NCBI GenBank assembly: GCA_964372165.1
Contig: CAYJPT010000138.1
Location: forward strand, 1 to 6,129
Length of the DNA: 6,129 nucleotides
Source of the DNA: CAYJAD01 sp964372165
Lineage (GTDB): Bacteria > Desulfobacterota > Desulfovibrionia > Desulfovibrionales > Desulfovibrionaceae
Direction: 5' to 3'
In this document: piece by piece, positions 1 through 6,122 of the stretch
How the letters are laid out: every line of letters begins with the position of its first letter
Position numbering within the stretch: position 1 is the first letter of the stretch
Notes under the pieces: model-generated
What the model saw: only the letters and a program-made list of their open reading frames with translations
Database searches by the model: none
What the model was told of the DNA's origin: nothing
Program-made: the position numbers and the translations under genes

Positions 1-151
1 TTACATAATGCTAATATGTTACGCTTTTAATGTATTACTTGTCAATATTGACTTTCTTTACCCATATAAACACATCATAACTTTTTAGCAGTGCATAAAT
101 CCAATATTAAGAGCCCTGTACAATTACTTTTTCAGTATAATTTTGTGAAAA

Positions 152-169
152 TTGTAAAAAAGTTTACAA
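152..169. repeat. Perfect 7-bp inverted repeat (TTGTAAA / TTTACAA)
   Basis: TTGTAAA at 152-158 and TTTACAA at 163-169 are exact reverse complements separated by AAAG. The element is symmetrical like a dimeric regulator site, but it sits about 70 bp upstream of the predicted -35 and is very AT-rich, so chance is a real alternative. No regulator is assigned. Confidence 0.35.
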
Positions 170-219
170 AAAATTTACAGTGCAGGACTAAAAGGTTCAA
201 AAATCAATCGCTTAGCGGC

Positions 220-238
220 GCAAGTAAATTACACTTGC
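220..238. repeat. Inverted repeat GCAAGT / ACTTGC over the -35
   Basis: GCAAGT (220-225) and ACTTGC (233-238) are perfect complements around a 7-nt AT-rich centre. The right arm overlaps the proposed -35 hexamer of the sahR promoter. Its CAAG/CTTG cores resemble those of the palindrome at 263-282, so it may be a secondary binding site for the same regulator. This is an inference from symmetry and position only. Confidence 0.35.
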
Positions 239-263
239 CTATATCTTGAAATATTGATATAAA
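235..263 (+). promoter_or_regulatory. Probable sigma70 promoter of sahR-ahcY
   Basis: A -35-like TTGCCT (235-240) is followed after exactly 17 bp by a -10-like TATAAA (258-263), matching the consensus hexamers at 4/6 and 5/6 positions. Transcription would begin near 270, inside the palindrome at 263-282. No better-spaced pair is visible between here and the start codon. Confidence 0.55.
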
Positions 264-282
264 CATCAAGCTTTCTTGATGT
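241..282. promoter_or_regulatory. Probable SahR operator (palindrome 263-282 plus weaker site 241-260)
   Basis: ACATCAAG (263-270) and CTTGATGT (275-282) form a perfect 8-bp inverted repeat with a 4-bp centre, giving 16 of 20 symmetrical positions. It touches the -10 end and covers the predicted start site, the position expected for a repressor. A weaker 20-bp element at 241-260 has ATATC/GATAT arms and fills the spacer between -35 and -10. ArsR-family dimers bind such palindromes, and the first gene downstream encodes an ArsR-type regulator, so autoregulation is the simplest reading. I recall that SahR of Desulfovibrio binds a palindrome ahead of ahcY, but I could not compare the exact motif. 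Confidence 0.6.
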
Positions 283-338
283 ATAACACAAGGCAGTAAA
301 ATTACTTACATAAAGTAAAATCACTAAAATAAATATTT

Positions 339-343
339 AAGGA
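339..343 (+). promoter_or_regulatory. Ribosome binding site deciding the sahR start
   Basis: AAGGA at 339-343 ends one base before the ATG at 345 but ten bases before the ATG at 354. The first distance is too short for initiation and the second is within the normal range. The start at 354 is therefore preferred. Confidence 0.6.
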
Positions 344-353
344 TATGTTTTTT

Positions 354-1277
354 ATGCTTACTTACTTTAAAGCTCTTGCCGATGAAACTCGCCTGCGTTT
401 ATTGCACGTGCTTTATCATCATGAGCTTTCGGTCAATGAGTTAGTAAACATCATGGACATGGGACAATCAAGAGTATCTCGTCATTTAAAAATTTTATCT
501 GAAGCTGGTCTTTTGCAATGGCGACGTGATGGATTATGGGTATTTTATACAGTCACAACATCTGGTAATGGTAAGCGTTTTTTAGAAAGCATCATGCCTC
601 ATATTAATGTAAATGGGCATACTCAACACGATTTATCAATGGCATTACGGTGCATTGAAGAAAGAAGCCGCAAAACAAGGCAATTTTTTAATGACATAGC
701 TGAAGATTGGGACGAGTTAAATCGTGAGATCTTAGGAAACTTTGACCTTGCAGACGCAGTATGTAAAGCCATGCCAGAGCATTGCAAACTTGCAGTGGAC
801 CTTGGTTGTGGCACTGGGACGGTTTTAGAAAAGATATTGCCTTTGGCCCAAGGTGTTGTGGGCGTTGATGGCAGTGCAAGCATGTTAGAAATGGCTAAAC
901 GCCGCTTTAACCCACAACTAAGCAATGGTAGTAATTCTCGTGTTTCTCTTCGCATTGGAGAGCTTGACCATTTACCACTTCGTGATGCTGAGGCAGATTT
1001 TGCTTGCACCAATTTTGTATTACATCATCTGTCAACACCTTTAAATGTTTTGCGTGAAGTGGAACGTATTTTATGCCCTAAAGGACGATTACTTATTACT
1101 GATTTTGACAAACATGATAATGAAAATATGCGCAGCAAGTACGGTGATCGCTGGCTTGGATTTACGCCTGAGATGTTGACAAGCCTTGTGCGTGATGCCG
1201 GATTTACTATGATTAATATAGAGCGCAAAAGTGTTGAAAAAAATCTAGGACTTTTGTTAGTTCTAGCCGAAAAATAA
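354..1277 (+). CDS. sahR: ArsR-family regulator fused to SAM-dependent methyltransferase domain, SahR-like
   Basis: This is a cytoplasmic transcription regulator of 307 residues from the start at 354; the ATG at 345 would add only MFF and is too close to the ribosome binding site. Residues about 1-75 form an ArsR-type winged helix, with the recognition helix around MGQSRVSRHLKIL (36-48) and a wing near WRRDGLWVFYTV. The CxC metal-binding motif of arsenic and cadmium sensors is absent: ELSVNELV stands in that place. Residues about 110-280 form a class I methyltransferase fold with the SAM-binding loop VDLGCGTG (148-155), an acidic strand end GVDGS (Asp172) and FVLHHL further on. Proteins of this architecture beside ahcY are known in Desulfovibrio as SahR, a repressor responding to SAH. 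I infer that the second domain senses SAH; real methyltransferase activity cannot be excluded. The gene is cotranscribed with ahcY, 24 nt downstream. Confidence 0.85.
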   Translation: MLTYFKALADETRLRLLHVLYHHELSVNELVNIMDMGQSRVSRHLKILSEAGLLQWRRDGLWVFYTVTTSGNGKRFLESIMPHINVNGHTQHDLSMALRCIEERSRKTRQFFNDIAEDWDELNREILGNFDLADAVCKAMPEHCKLAVDLGCGTGTVLEKILPLAQGVVGVDGSASMLEMAKRRFNPQLSNGSNSRVSLRIGELDHLPLRDAEADFACTNFVLHHLSTPLNVLREVERILCPKGRLLITDFDKHDNENMRSKYGDRWLGFTPEMLTSLVRDAGFTMINIERKSVEKNLGLLLVLAEK

Positions 1278-1289
1278 CAACTTTAATTT

Positions 1290-1295
1290 AAGGAG
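1290..1295 (+). promoter_or_regulatory. Strong ribosome binding site of ahcY
   Basis: A full AAGGAG lies six bases before the ATG at 1302, inside the 24-nt gap after sahR. This is stronger than the sahR site, consistent with more enzyme than regulator being made from one transcript. Confidence 0.8.
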
Positions 1296-1301
1296 AAAAA
1301 A

Positions 1302-2732
1302 ATGAGCCAAGCTCAAGCACTTGACCTTACACTTAACTATAAGGTGGCAGACATGTCACAAGCCGATTTTGGCAAAAAAGAAATGCAACTTTCTGAGCGT
1401 GAAATGCCAGGTCTTATGCAATGCATAGCAAAGTACGGCAAAGAAAAACCATTGCAAGGACTTAAAGTTACAGGTTCTTTACATATGACAATTCAAACAG
1501 CTCTACTTATACAAACGCTTTATGAGCTAGGTGCTGACATACGTTGGGCCTCTTGCAACATCTTTTCTACCCAAGACCATGCCGCTGCGGCCATTGCCGA
1601 GCTTGGTTATGCTAAAGTTTTTGCTTGGAAAGGTGAAACCCTTGAAGAATATTGGTGGTGCACTGAAATGGCGCTTACTTGGCCAGACGGTAGTGGACCA
1701 GATTTGATTGTTGATGATGGTGGTGATGCAACACTTATGCTACACAAAGGTGTTGAGGTTGAAAAAGATCCATCATTACTTGACAAAGAATATGATAATA
1801 AAGAATTTCAACTTATTATGCAACGCCTTGCCTTAGCATATAAAAATGACAAAACCCATTGGCAGCGCATGACAGCAAATATTAAGGGTGTATCTGAAGA
1901 AACAACTACTGGAGTTCATAGACTTTATCAATTAGCTGAGAAGGGCGAATTACTCTTTCCAGCCATTAATGTTAACGATTCAGTAACAAAATCTAAATTT
2001 GATAACCTTTATGGCTGCCGTGAATCATTAGCTGATGGTATCAAAAGAGCAACAGATATAATGGTTGCAGGTAAAGTTGTCCTTATTGCCGGATATGGTG
2101 ATGTGGGTAAAGGTTGCGCCCAATCTATGCGTGGCTTTGGTGCACGCGTACTTGTTACCGAGATAGACCCCATCTGCGCTTTACAAGCTGCCATGGAAGG
2201 TTATGAAGTTACCACCATGGAAGAAGCAGTAAAAGAAGCTGATATTTTTGTAACTGCCACCGGTAATTACCATGTTATCACCGGTGCACACATGGAAGCA
2301 ATGAAGGATGAAGCCATCATTTGCAACATAGGTCATTTTGATAATGAAATAGAAATGAGCTATCTAGAAAACACCAGTGGCATCACTTGCCTTAATATTA
2401 AACCACAAGTTGATAAGTGGACAGTAAAATCTGGTCGCTCCATTATTGTACTAGCTGAAGGCCGCCTTGTGAACCTAGGTTGCGCTACAGGTCATGCAAG
2501 CTTTGTTATGTCAAATAGCTTTACAAACCAAGTTCTTGCACAAGTTCGTCTTGCCACAGATAAAGATCTTGAAAACAAAGTTTACACCCTACCTAAGGAT
2601 CTTGATGAAGAGGTAGCAAGGTTGCACCTTGGTCGCATTGGTGCAACATTAACTGTTTTAACAAAAGAGCAAGCCGATTACATTGGAGTAGATGTAAACG
2701 GACCTTACAAAACTGATCATTACAGATATTAA
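1302..2732 (+). CDS. ahcY: Adenosylhomocysteinase (S-adenosylhomocysteine hydrolase)
   Basis: This cytoplasmic NAD-dependent enzyme reversibly splits S-adenosylhomocysteine into adenosine and homocysteine, relieving product inhibition of methyltransferases and feeding methionine recycling. At 476 residues it is the long form: about 40 extra residues (roughly 151-195) sit between DDGGDATLMLHKG and GVSEETTTGV, an insertion known from plants and many bacteria. Catalytic residues known from the human enzyme are all present by motif alignment: His61, Asp138/139, Glu200, Lys230, Asp234, Asn235, Cys239 and His345. The NAD-binding loop GYGDVGKG is at 264-271. The C-terminal KTDHYRY supplies the Lys470 and Tyr474 that reach the neighbouring subunit's cofactor in the tetramer. 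It is the second gene of the sahR operon and ends 13 nt before a strong terminator. The sequence is intact and the identification is close to certain. Confidence 0.98.
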   Translation: MSQAQALDLTLNYKVADMSQADFGKKEMQLSEREMPGLMQCIAKYGKEKPLQGLKVTGSLHMTIQTALLIQTLYELGADIRWASCNIFSTQDHAAAAIAELGYAKVFAWKGETLEEYWWCTEMALTWPDGSGPDLIVDDGGDATLMLHKGVEVEKDPSLLDKEYDNKEFQLIMQRLALAYKNDKTHWQRMTANIKGVSEETTTGVHRLYQLAEKGELLFPAINVNDSVTKSKFDNLYGCRESLADGIKRATDIMVAGKVVLIAGYGDVGKGCAQSMRGFGARVLVTEIDPICALQAAMEGYEVTTMEEAVKEADIFVTATGNYHVITGAHMEAMKDEAIICNIGHFDNEIEMSYLENTSGITCLNIKPQVDKWTVKSGRSIIVLAEGRLVNLGCATGHASFVMSNSFTNQVLAQVRLATDKDLENKVYTLPKDLDEEVARLHLGRIGATLTVLTKEQADYIGVDVNGPYKTDHYRY

Positions 2733-2745
2733 TATATTAAAATAC

Positions 2746-2792
2746 AAAAATGCCAGAAACAATGCAAACTTAAACATTTTTCTGGCATTTTT
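2746..2792 (+). terminator. Intrinsic terminator after ahcY, probably bidirectional
   Basis: A perfect 14-bp stem pairs 2746-2759 with 2779-2792, with core TGCCAGAAA/TTTCTGGCA. Past one bulged C it continues with AATG (2761-2764) pairing CATT (2775-2778), leaving a 10-nt loop. The arms carry A5 before and T5 after the GC core, so the element could stop transcription from either strand. It begins 13 nt after the ahcY stop codon. Confidence 0.9.
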
Positions 2793-2879
2793 GCATTAAA
2801 AAGCAATATTCAACAACATTTTAATAATATTCCACAAAATTTTCCCTATAAATTAGCTAAAAATCTCGTATATTTTTAC

Positions 2880-2906
2880 TTGTCTTTTCAAAAACTTTCT
2901 GATAAT
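2880..2906 (+). promoter_or_regulatory. Weak candidate promoter of rpsA
   Basis: TTGTCT (2880-2885) and GATAAT (2901-2906) resemble -35 and -10 hexamers, but the 15-bp spacer is short. A promoter must lie in this intergenic region because a strong terminator precedes it and rpsA needs high expression. This is the best pair I can see, though other AT-rich combinations are possible. Confidence 0.35.
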
Positions 2907-2916
2907 TACCACAGAC

Positions 2917-2926
2917 CCCTATAGGG
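2917..2926. repeat. 10-bp palindrome CCCTATAGGG in the rpsA leader
   Basis: A perfect palindrome lies 10 bases upstream of the rpsA ribosome binding site and just after the predicted transcription start. It stands out as a short GC-containing island in an otherwise AT-rich region. As RNA it could form only a three-pair hairpin, so if functional it is more likely a DNA site. Function unknown. Confidence 0.35.
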
Positions 2927-2936
2927 AAATTATTGT

Positions 2937-2943
2937 GTGGAGG
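2937..2943 (+). promoter_or_regulatory. Ribosome binding site of rpsA
   Basis: GTGGAGG at 2937-2943 lies ten bases before the ATG at 2954. It falls inside the reading frame of a possible upstream TTG start at 2933, which argues against that start and fixes translation at 2954. Confidence 0.75.
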
Positions 2944-2953
2944 CTATGTAAAT

Positions 2954-4705
2954 ATGGCAAACCAAGAAACCGGACATGAAGCAGACGTAAGCTTTGAAAG
3001 TGCTCTTGAGAATTATCTTAGCACAGACTTTGGCGATTTGGAGGAAGGCTCCATTGTAAAAGGTGAGATTGTACGTATTGGAGAAGATCACGTTTTAGTT
3101 GATGTGAACTTCAAGTCAGAAGGACAAATACCAGTACATGAGTTTCGTGATGCAGCAGGCAATCTTGTAGTTGCAGTGGGTGATAAAGTTGATGTGTTTG
3201 TAGTGCGCAAAAATGAAAATGATGGCACTATCAGCCTTTCCTTTGAGAAAGCCAAAAGAATGCAAGTTTTTGATCAACTTGAAGATGTGCAAGATAAGAG
3301 CAGCGTAATTAAGGGGCATATTATGCGTCGTATCAAGGGTGGTTATACCGTTGATATTGGTGGCGTTGAGGCCTTTTTACCAGGCTCGCATGTAGATTTA
3401 AGACCAGTTCCAGATATGGATGCATTGGTTAATCAAGAGTTTGAGTTCCGTGTTTTGAAGATTAACCGTAGGCGTAGCAATGTAATTGTTTCCCGCCGCG
3501 TTCTACTTGAAGAAGAGCGCAACTCCAAACGTCAAGACTTGCTAGGCACTCTAGAAGAAGGTCAGCTAGTTGTAGGTAAGGCTAAAAACATCACTGAATA
3601 CGGTGTTTTTGTTGACCTTGGCGGCCTTGATGGTCTTTTACATATTACAGATATGTCTTGGCGTCGTATTCGTCACCCCAAAGAAGTTATAAGTGTTGGT
3701 CAAGAACTTGAGCTTAAAGTTCTATCTTTTGATAAAGACCAAAACAAAGTTTCCCTTGGTATGAAACAACTTGTAGCCGACCCTTGGCAAGATATTACAA
3801 CCCGCTTCCCTGAAGGCACAAAATATCAAGGTAAAGTAACAAACCTTGTTGATTATGGCGCTTTTGTTGAGCTAGAAACTGGCGTTGAAGGTCTTGTGCA
3901 TATTTCTGAAATGTCTTGGACACGTAAACTTCGTCACCCATCACAAATGGTACGCGTTGGTGATGAAGTGGAAGTTATTATCCTTGGCGTAGACGGAGAT
4001 AAAAAACGTATTTCACTTGGCATGAAACAAGTTAAGCCAAACCCATGGGAACTTGTAGCTGAAAAATACCCTGAAGGCACAGTACTTGAAGGTACCATTA
4101 AAAATATCACTGAATTTGGTATGTTTATTGGTATCGAAGACGGCATTGATGGTCTTATCCATGTATCTGACATTTCGTGGACCAAGAAAATTCGTCATCC
4201 TAATGAAATGTTCAAAAGTGGTGATATAGTTCAAGCTAAAGTACTTACCGTTGACCAAGAAAGTGAAAAGTTCACCCTTGGTATTAAACAATTAGTTGAA
4301 GATCCTTGGGGACATGTGCCAACCACATATCCAGTTGGTTGCACCGTTAAAGGTATTGTAACAAATATTACTGATTTCGGACTTTTTGTTGAAGTTGAAG
4401 AAGGCATTGAAGGCCTTGTGCATGTGTCTGAACTTTCCAATAAAAAAATAAAAAGCCCTTCTGAAATTTATAAAGAAGGTCAAGAAATTCAAGCTAAAGT
4501 TATACACGTTAGCGCAGAAGAACGCCGCCTTGGTTTATCCATAAAGCAAATTAAGGATGAAGAAGAGCGCAAAAAACCTAAAGAATTCCGTGCTGGATCA
4601 TCCGAAGCTGGCCAAAGCTTAGGTGACCTCTTACAGCAAAAAATGGCTGAAGCTGAAACACAAGAAGCTGAAAGTGCAGAAAAACCTGAAGAAGATAAAG
4701 CATAA
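2954..4705 (+). CDS. rpsA: 30S ribosomal protein S1
   Basis: S1 binds the 30S subunit and mRNA leaders, unfolding them for translation initiation. The 583-residue protein has six S1 (OB-fold) domains, as in proteobacterial S1: about 33-100, 117-183, 201-272, 287-358, 374-446 and 461-532. Domains 1 and 2 are diverged and include EAFLPGSHVDLRPV, typical of the ribosome-binding end. Domains 3-6 carry the repeated pattern GxF(V/I), G(L/V)(L/I)H(I/V)S and SLGMKQ. Domains 3-5 share SW-(R/T)-x-x-(I/L)-RHP while domain 6 has SNKKIKSP instead. The tail after residue 533 is highly charged and contains SLGDLLQQKM. The length is slightly above the 557 residues of E. coli S1 because of this tail. I chose the ATG at 2954 over the TTG at 2933 because of the ribosome binding site. 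It appears to be transcribed alone, between two terminators. Confidence 0.97.
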   Translation: MANQETGHEADVSFESALENYLSTDFGDLEEGSIVKGEIVRIGEDHVLVDVNFKSEGQIPVHEFRDAAGNLVVAVGDKVDVFVVRKNENDGTISLSFEKAKRMQVFDQLEDVQDKSSVIKGHIMRRIKGGYTVDIGGVEAFLPGSHVDLRPVPDMDALVNQEFEFRVLKINRRRSNVIVSRRVLLEEERNSKRQDLLGTLEEGQLVVGKAKNITEYGVFVDLGGLDGLLHITDMSWRRIRHPKEVISVGQELELKVLSFDKDQNKVSLGMKQLVADPWQDITTRFPEGTKYQGKVTNLVDYGAFVELETGVEGLVHISEMSWTRKLRHPSQMVRVGDEVEVIILGVDGDKKRISLGMKQVKPNPWELVAEKYPEGTVLEGTIKNITEFGMFIGIEDGIDGLIHVSDISWTKKIRHPNEMFKSGDIVQAKVLTVDQESEKFTLGIKQLVEDPWGHVPTTYPVGCTVKGIVTNITDFGLFVEVEEGIEGLVHVSELSNKKIKSPSEIYKEGQEIQAKVIHVSAEERRLGLSIKQIKDEEERKKPKEFRAGSSEAGQSLGDLLQQKMAEAETQEAESAEKPEEDKA

Positions 4706-4710
4706 ATCAT

Positions 4711-4746
4711 CATAAAAAAGGAGGGTTAAAGCCCTCCTTTTTTATG
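4711..4746 (+). terminator. Strong intrinsic terminator after rpsA
   Basis: A perfect 15-bp stem pairs 4711-4725 with 4732-4746 around the 6-nt loop TTAAAG. GGAGGG/CCCTCC forms the GC core, flanked by A6 and T6, so it could act in both directions. It starts six bases after the rpsA stop codon and separates rpsA from sppA. Confidence 0.95.
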
Positions 4747-4773
4747 TTAAATATTTTACAAAATTAAAATTAA

Positions 4774-4801
4774 TTAACAGTAAACTGCGCATTAACATAA
4801 T
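4774..4801 (+). promoter_or_regulatory. Candidate sigma70 promoter of sppA
   Basis: TTAACA (4774-4779) and CATAAT (4796-4801) each match the consensus hexamers at 5/6 positions, with a 16-bp spacer. The start would be near 4808, giving a leader of about 100 nt. It is the best-scoring pair by eye between the rpsA terminator and sppA. Confidence 0.5.
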
Positions 4802-4909
4802 TCATTGAAAAACACCGAAAACAATAATTCAAATCTAGCACATTCATAAAACGTCACTCACTAAAAGATTAAAATTATTGTTTTTACAAATAAAAAATAG
4901 TAAAACACC

Positions 4910-5926
4910 ATGCAAGATAAAGATAATTTTTCCTTTGAACCTGAGCAAGCTACACAACAATCTTCTCAGCAGGCTGAGCCGCAAACTGAGCAAAGCAAAA
5001 GTAGTGCATTAAATCAAGCTTTCTCAGACAAACTTTTACAGCAACTAATTGCAGCACTTGCTCCAAAGCCATTTCATAAACGACATCCCATTATATTTTG
5101 GGGCGGCATAGGGCTTATCTTTTTTGCGATAATTTCAAGCTTACTACCTGGCAATGACAGTATGTTTTCTGAAGAAAATCGTATAGCTGTAGTGCGTGTT
5201 GAGGGTATGATTCTTGATACAAAACCCACATTAGAATGGATAAAGGAAATTACTGAAGACGATTCTGTGCGTGGAGTACTATTGCGTATTGATTCACCAG
5301 GTGGAGGGGCTGCAGCCTCACAAGAGATTTATGCAGCCCTCTTGGAGCTTGGTAAGCAAAAACCCATCATAGCTTCTATGGGGTCAACAGCTGCATCAGG
5401 TGGGCTTATGGTGGCCATGGCTGCTGAACATATTGTTGCAAACCCAAGTACAGTAACCGGCTCCATTGGTGTACGCATGGATGTACCGCAGTTACAAAAT
5501 ATTATGGAAAAAATTGGCATAGGCCAACTTACTCTAAAAACAGGTCAATTCAAAGATGCAGGTACTTTTACCCGCCCTATGACTGAAGAAGAACGTGCCT
5601 ATTTTGAAAATGTCTTGCATGATATGCATGAACAATTTATTCAATTAGTTGCAGAGGGGCGTAAAATGCCTGTAGAAAAAATACGCCCTATTGCTGATGG
5701 TCGCATATTTACTGGACGTGCCGCAAAAGACCTTGGCCTTGTTGATGAGCTTGGCAGTCAAGATAATGCGTTAGCAGTACTATACAAAAGAACAAAGATT
5801 GATTCTAGTACACCACTTCTTGAGCATACGGAAGATGGCCAATTTTTTAGAGAACTCATAAATGGTTTGCTTAATATAGACTTTGGGCAAAAGCTATCTA
5901 ATCCGGCTTTTTTGTTTCAATATTAA
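4910..5926 (+). CDS. sppA: Signal peptide peptidase SppA, short (36-kDa-type) form
   Basis: This membrane-anchored serine protease of the ClpP/crotonase-like fold degrades signal peptides left in the cytoplasmic membrane after secretion. Its 338 residues match the short single-domain SppA of Bacillus type rather than the two-domain E. coli enzyme. Residues 1-58 are polar and Gln-rich (QATQQSSQQAEPQTEQ), then HKRHP precedes a single membrane helix at about 61-79, predicting an N-in anchor with an outside catalytic domain. The Ser-Lys dyad is visible: Ser163 in GSTAASGGL and Lys215 in GQFKDAG, 52 residues apart as in B. subtilis SppA (Ser147, Lys199). RIDSPGGG (126-133) is the usual oxyanion-region motif, and TGSIGVRMD is also conserved. 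The start is fixed by an in-frame TAA at 4901-4903 and by the absence of another Met before residue 85, although no Shine-Dalgarno sequence precedes it. A homologous protease role on other membrane peptides is possible. Confidence 0.93.
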   Translation: MQDKDNFSFEPEQATQQSSQQAEPQTEQSKSSALNQAFSDKLLQQLIAALAPKPFHKRHPIIFWGGIGLIFFAIISSLLPGNDSMFSEENRIAVVRVEGMILDTKPTLEWIKEITEDDSVRGVLLRIDSPGGGAAASQEIYAALLELGKQKPIIASMGSTAASGGLMVAMAAEHIVANPSTVTGSIGVRMDVPQLQNIMEKIGIGQLTLKTGQFKDAGTFTRPMTEEERAYFENVLHDMHEQFIQLVAEGRKMPVEKIRPIADGRIFTGRAAKDLGLVDELGSQDNALAVLYKRTKIDSSTPLLEHTEDGQFFRELINGLLNIDFGQKLSNPAFLFQY

Positions 5927-5946
5927 AATCTACTAATAGTCGATGC

Positions 5947-5976
5947 TTGAAAAACGCATTTCCATGCGATTTTCAA
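5947..5976 (+). terminator. Stem-loop after sppA, possible weak terminator
   Basis: TTGAAAA (5947-5953) pairs with TTTTCAA (5970-5976) and CGCAT (5955-5959) with ATGCG (5964-5968), with one A-A mismatch and a TTCC loop. It starts 20 nt after the sppA stop. No T-run follows the full stem, so termination would have to rely on the T4 within the arm. It may instead belong to the intergenic repeat element that begins next to it. Confidence 0.5.
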
Positions 5977-5980
5977 AAAG

Positions 5981-6006
5981 TACCACGCATTGCCTTGCGG
6001 CTATGC
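5981..6006. repeat. Degenerate repeat-like segment leading into the tandem array
   Basis: TACCACG at 5981-5987 recurs in each unit of the following array and lies 37 bp before its first regular occurrence at 6018. The rest (GCATTGCCTTGCGGCTATGC) aligns only loosely with the unit. It may be a decayed founding copy of the 35-bp repeat, or simply the flank from which the repeat arose. Confidence 0.4.
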
Positions 6007-6122
6007 TTTGGCATAAATACCACGGCGCTCAAAAGACCACCTTTGGCATAAATACCACGGCGTTCAAAAGGCCGCCTTTGGCATAAATACCACGGCGTTC
6101 AAAAGGCCGCCTTTGGCATAAA
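6007..6122. repeat. 35-bp tandem repeat, three full copies plus a partial fourth
   Basis: Units start at 6007, 6042 and 6077, and an 11-nt partial copy begins at 6112 before the sequence diverges. Each unit begins TTTGGCATAAATACCACGG. Copies 2 and 3 are identical; copy 1 differs at three positions in its second half. The unit is 18/35 G+C, clearly richer than the surrounding region. It contains AAAGG-CCG-CCTTT, a 5-bp hairpin with a 3-nt loop, in copies 2 and 3, and a broken version in copy 1. Because 35 is not a multiple of three, the array is not an ordinary in-frame coding repeat. It is not a CRISPR array, since there are no unique spacers. Confidence 0.9.

Larger units (their letters stand above)
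1..353. other. AT-rich non-coding region upstream of sahR
   Basis: No convincing coding region is visible on either strand. The left part (1-150) is AT-rich with stop codons in all frames and no upstream gene end that I can recognise. A perfect -10-like TATAAT lies at 136-141 but has no matching -35 at a usual distance, so I do not call a promoter there. The right part holds the inverted repeats and promoter described separately. The stretch from the predicted transcription start (about 270) to the start codon would be a leader of about 84 nt. I see no known riboswitch fold in it. Confidence 0.7.

Noticed and set aside
48..70. Promoter TTGACT ... TATAAA near the left edge
   Set aside because: The hexamers are good, but only 11 bp separate them, and no gene follows within a sensible distance.
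345..353. ATG at 345 as the sahR start
   Set aside because: Only one base separates it from the AAGGA sequence, too close for initiation; the ATG at 354 has a normal distance and gives the MLTYFKALADETRLR start usual for the family.
264..353. SAH or SAM riboswitch in the sahR-ahcY leader
   Set aside because: The leader is short and AT-rich, and I see no conserved core or multi-stem fold of the known SAM or SAH riboswitch classes; a protein operator explains regulation better.
623..1012. Minus-strand open frame of 129 codons inside sahR
   Set aside because: It is fully antisense to a convincing gene, has no ribosome binding site, and its translation is low-complexity Ser/Leu-rich with no recognisable domain.
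2858..2878. Inverted repeat TAAAAAT / ATTTTTA upstream of rpsA
   Set aside because: The arms consist only of A and T in a very AT-rich region, so a 7-bp match is expected by chance.
2933..2953. TTG at 2933 as an upstream start of rpsA
   Set aside because: The ribosome binding site GTGGAGG lies inside this extension, and the extra residues MCGGYVN are not typical of S1.
4013..4507. Several overlapping minus-strand open frames inside rpsA
   Set aside because: They recur because the repeated S1 domains on the plus strand create similar antisense frames. They overlap one another and have no start signals.
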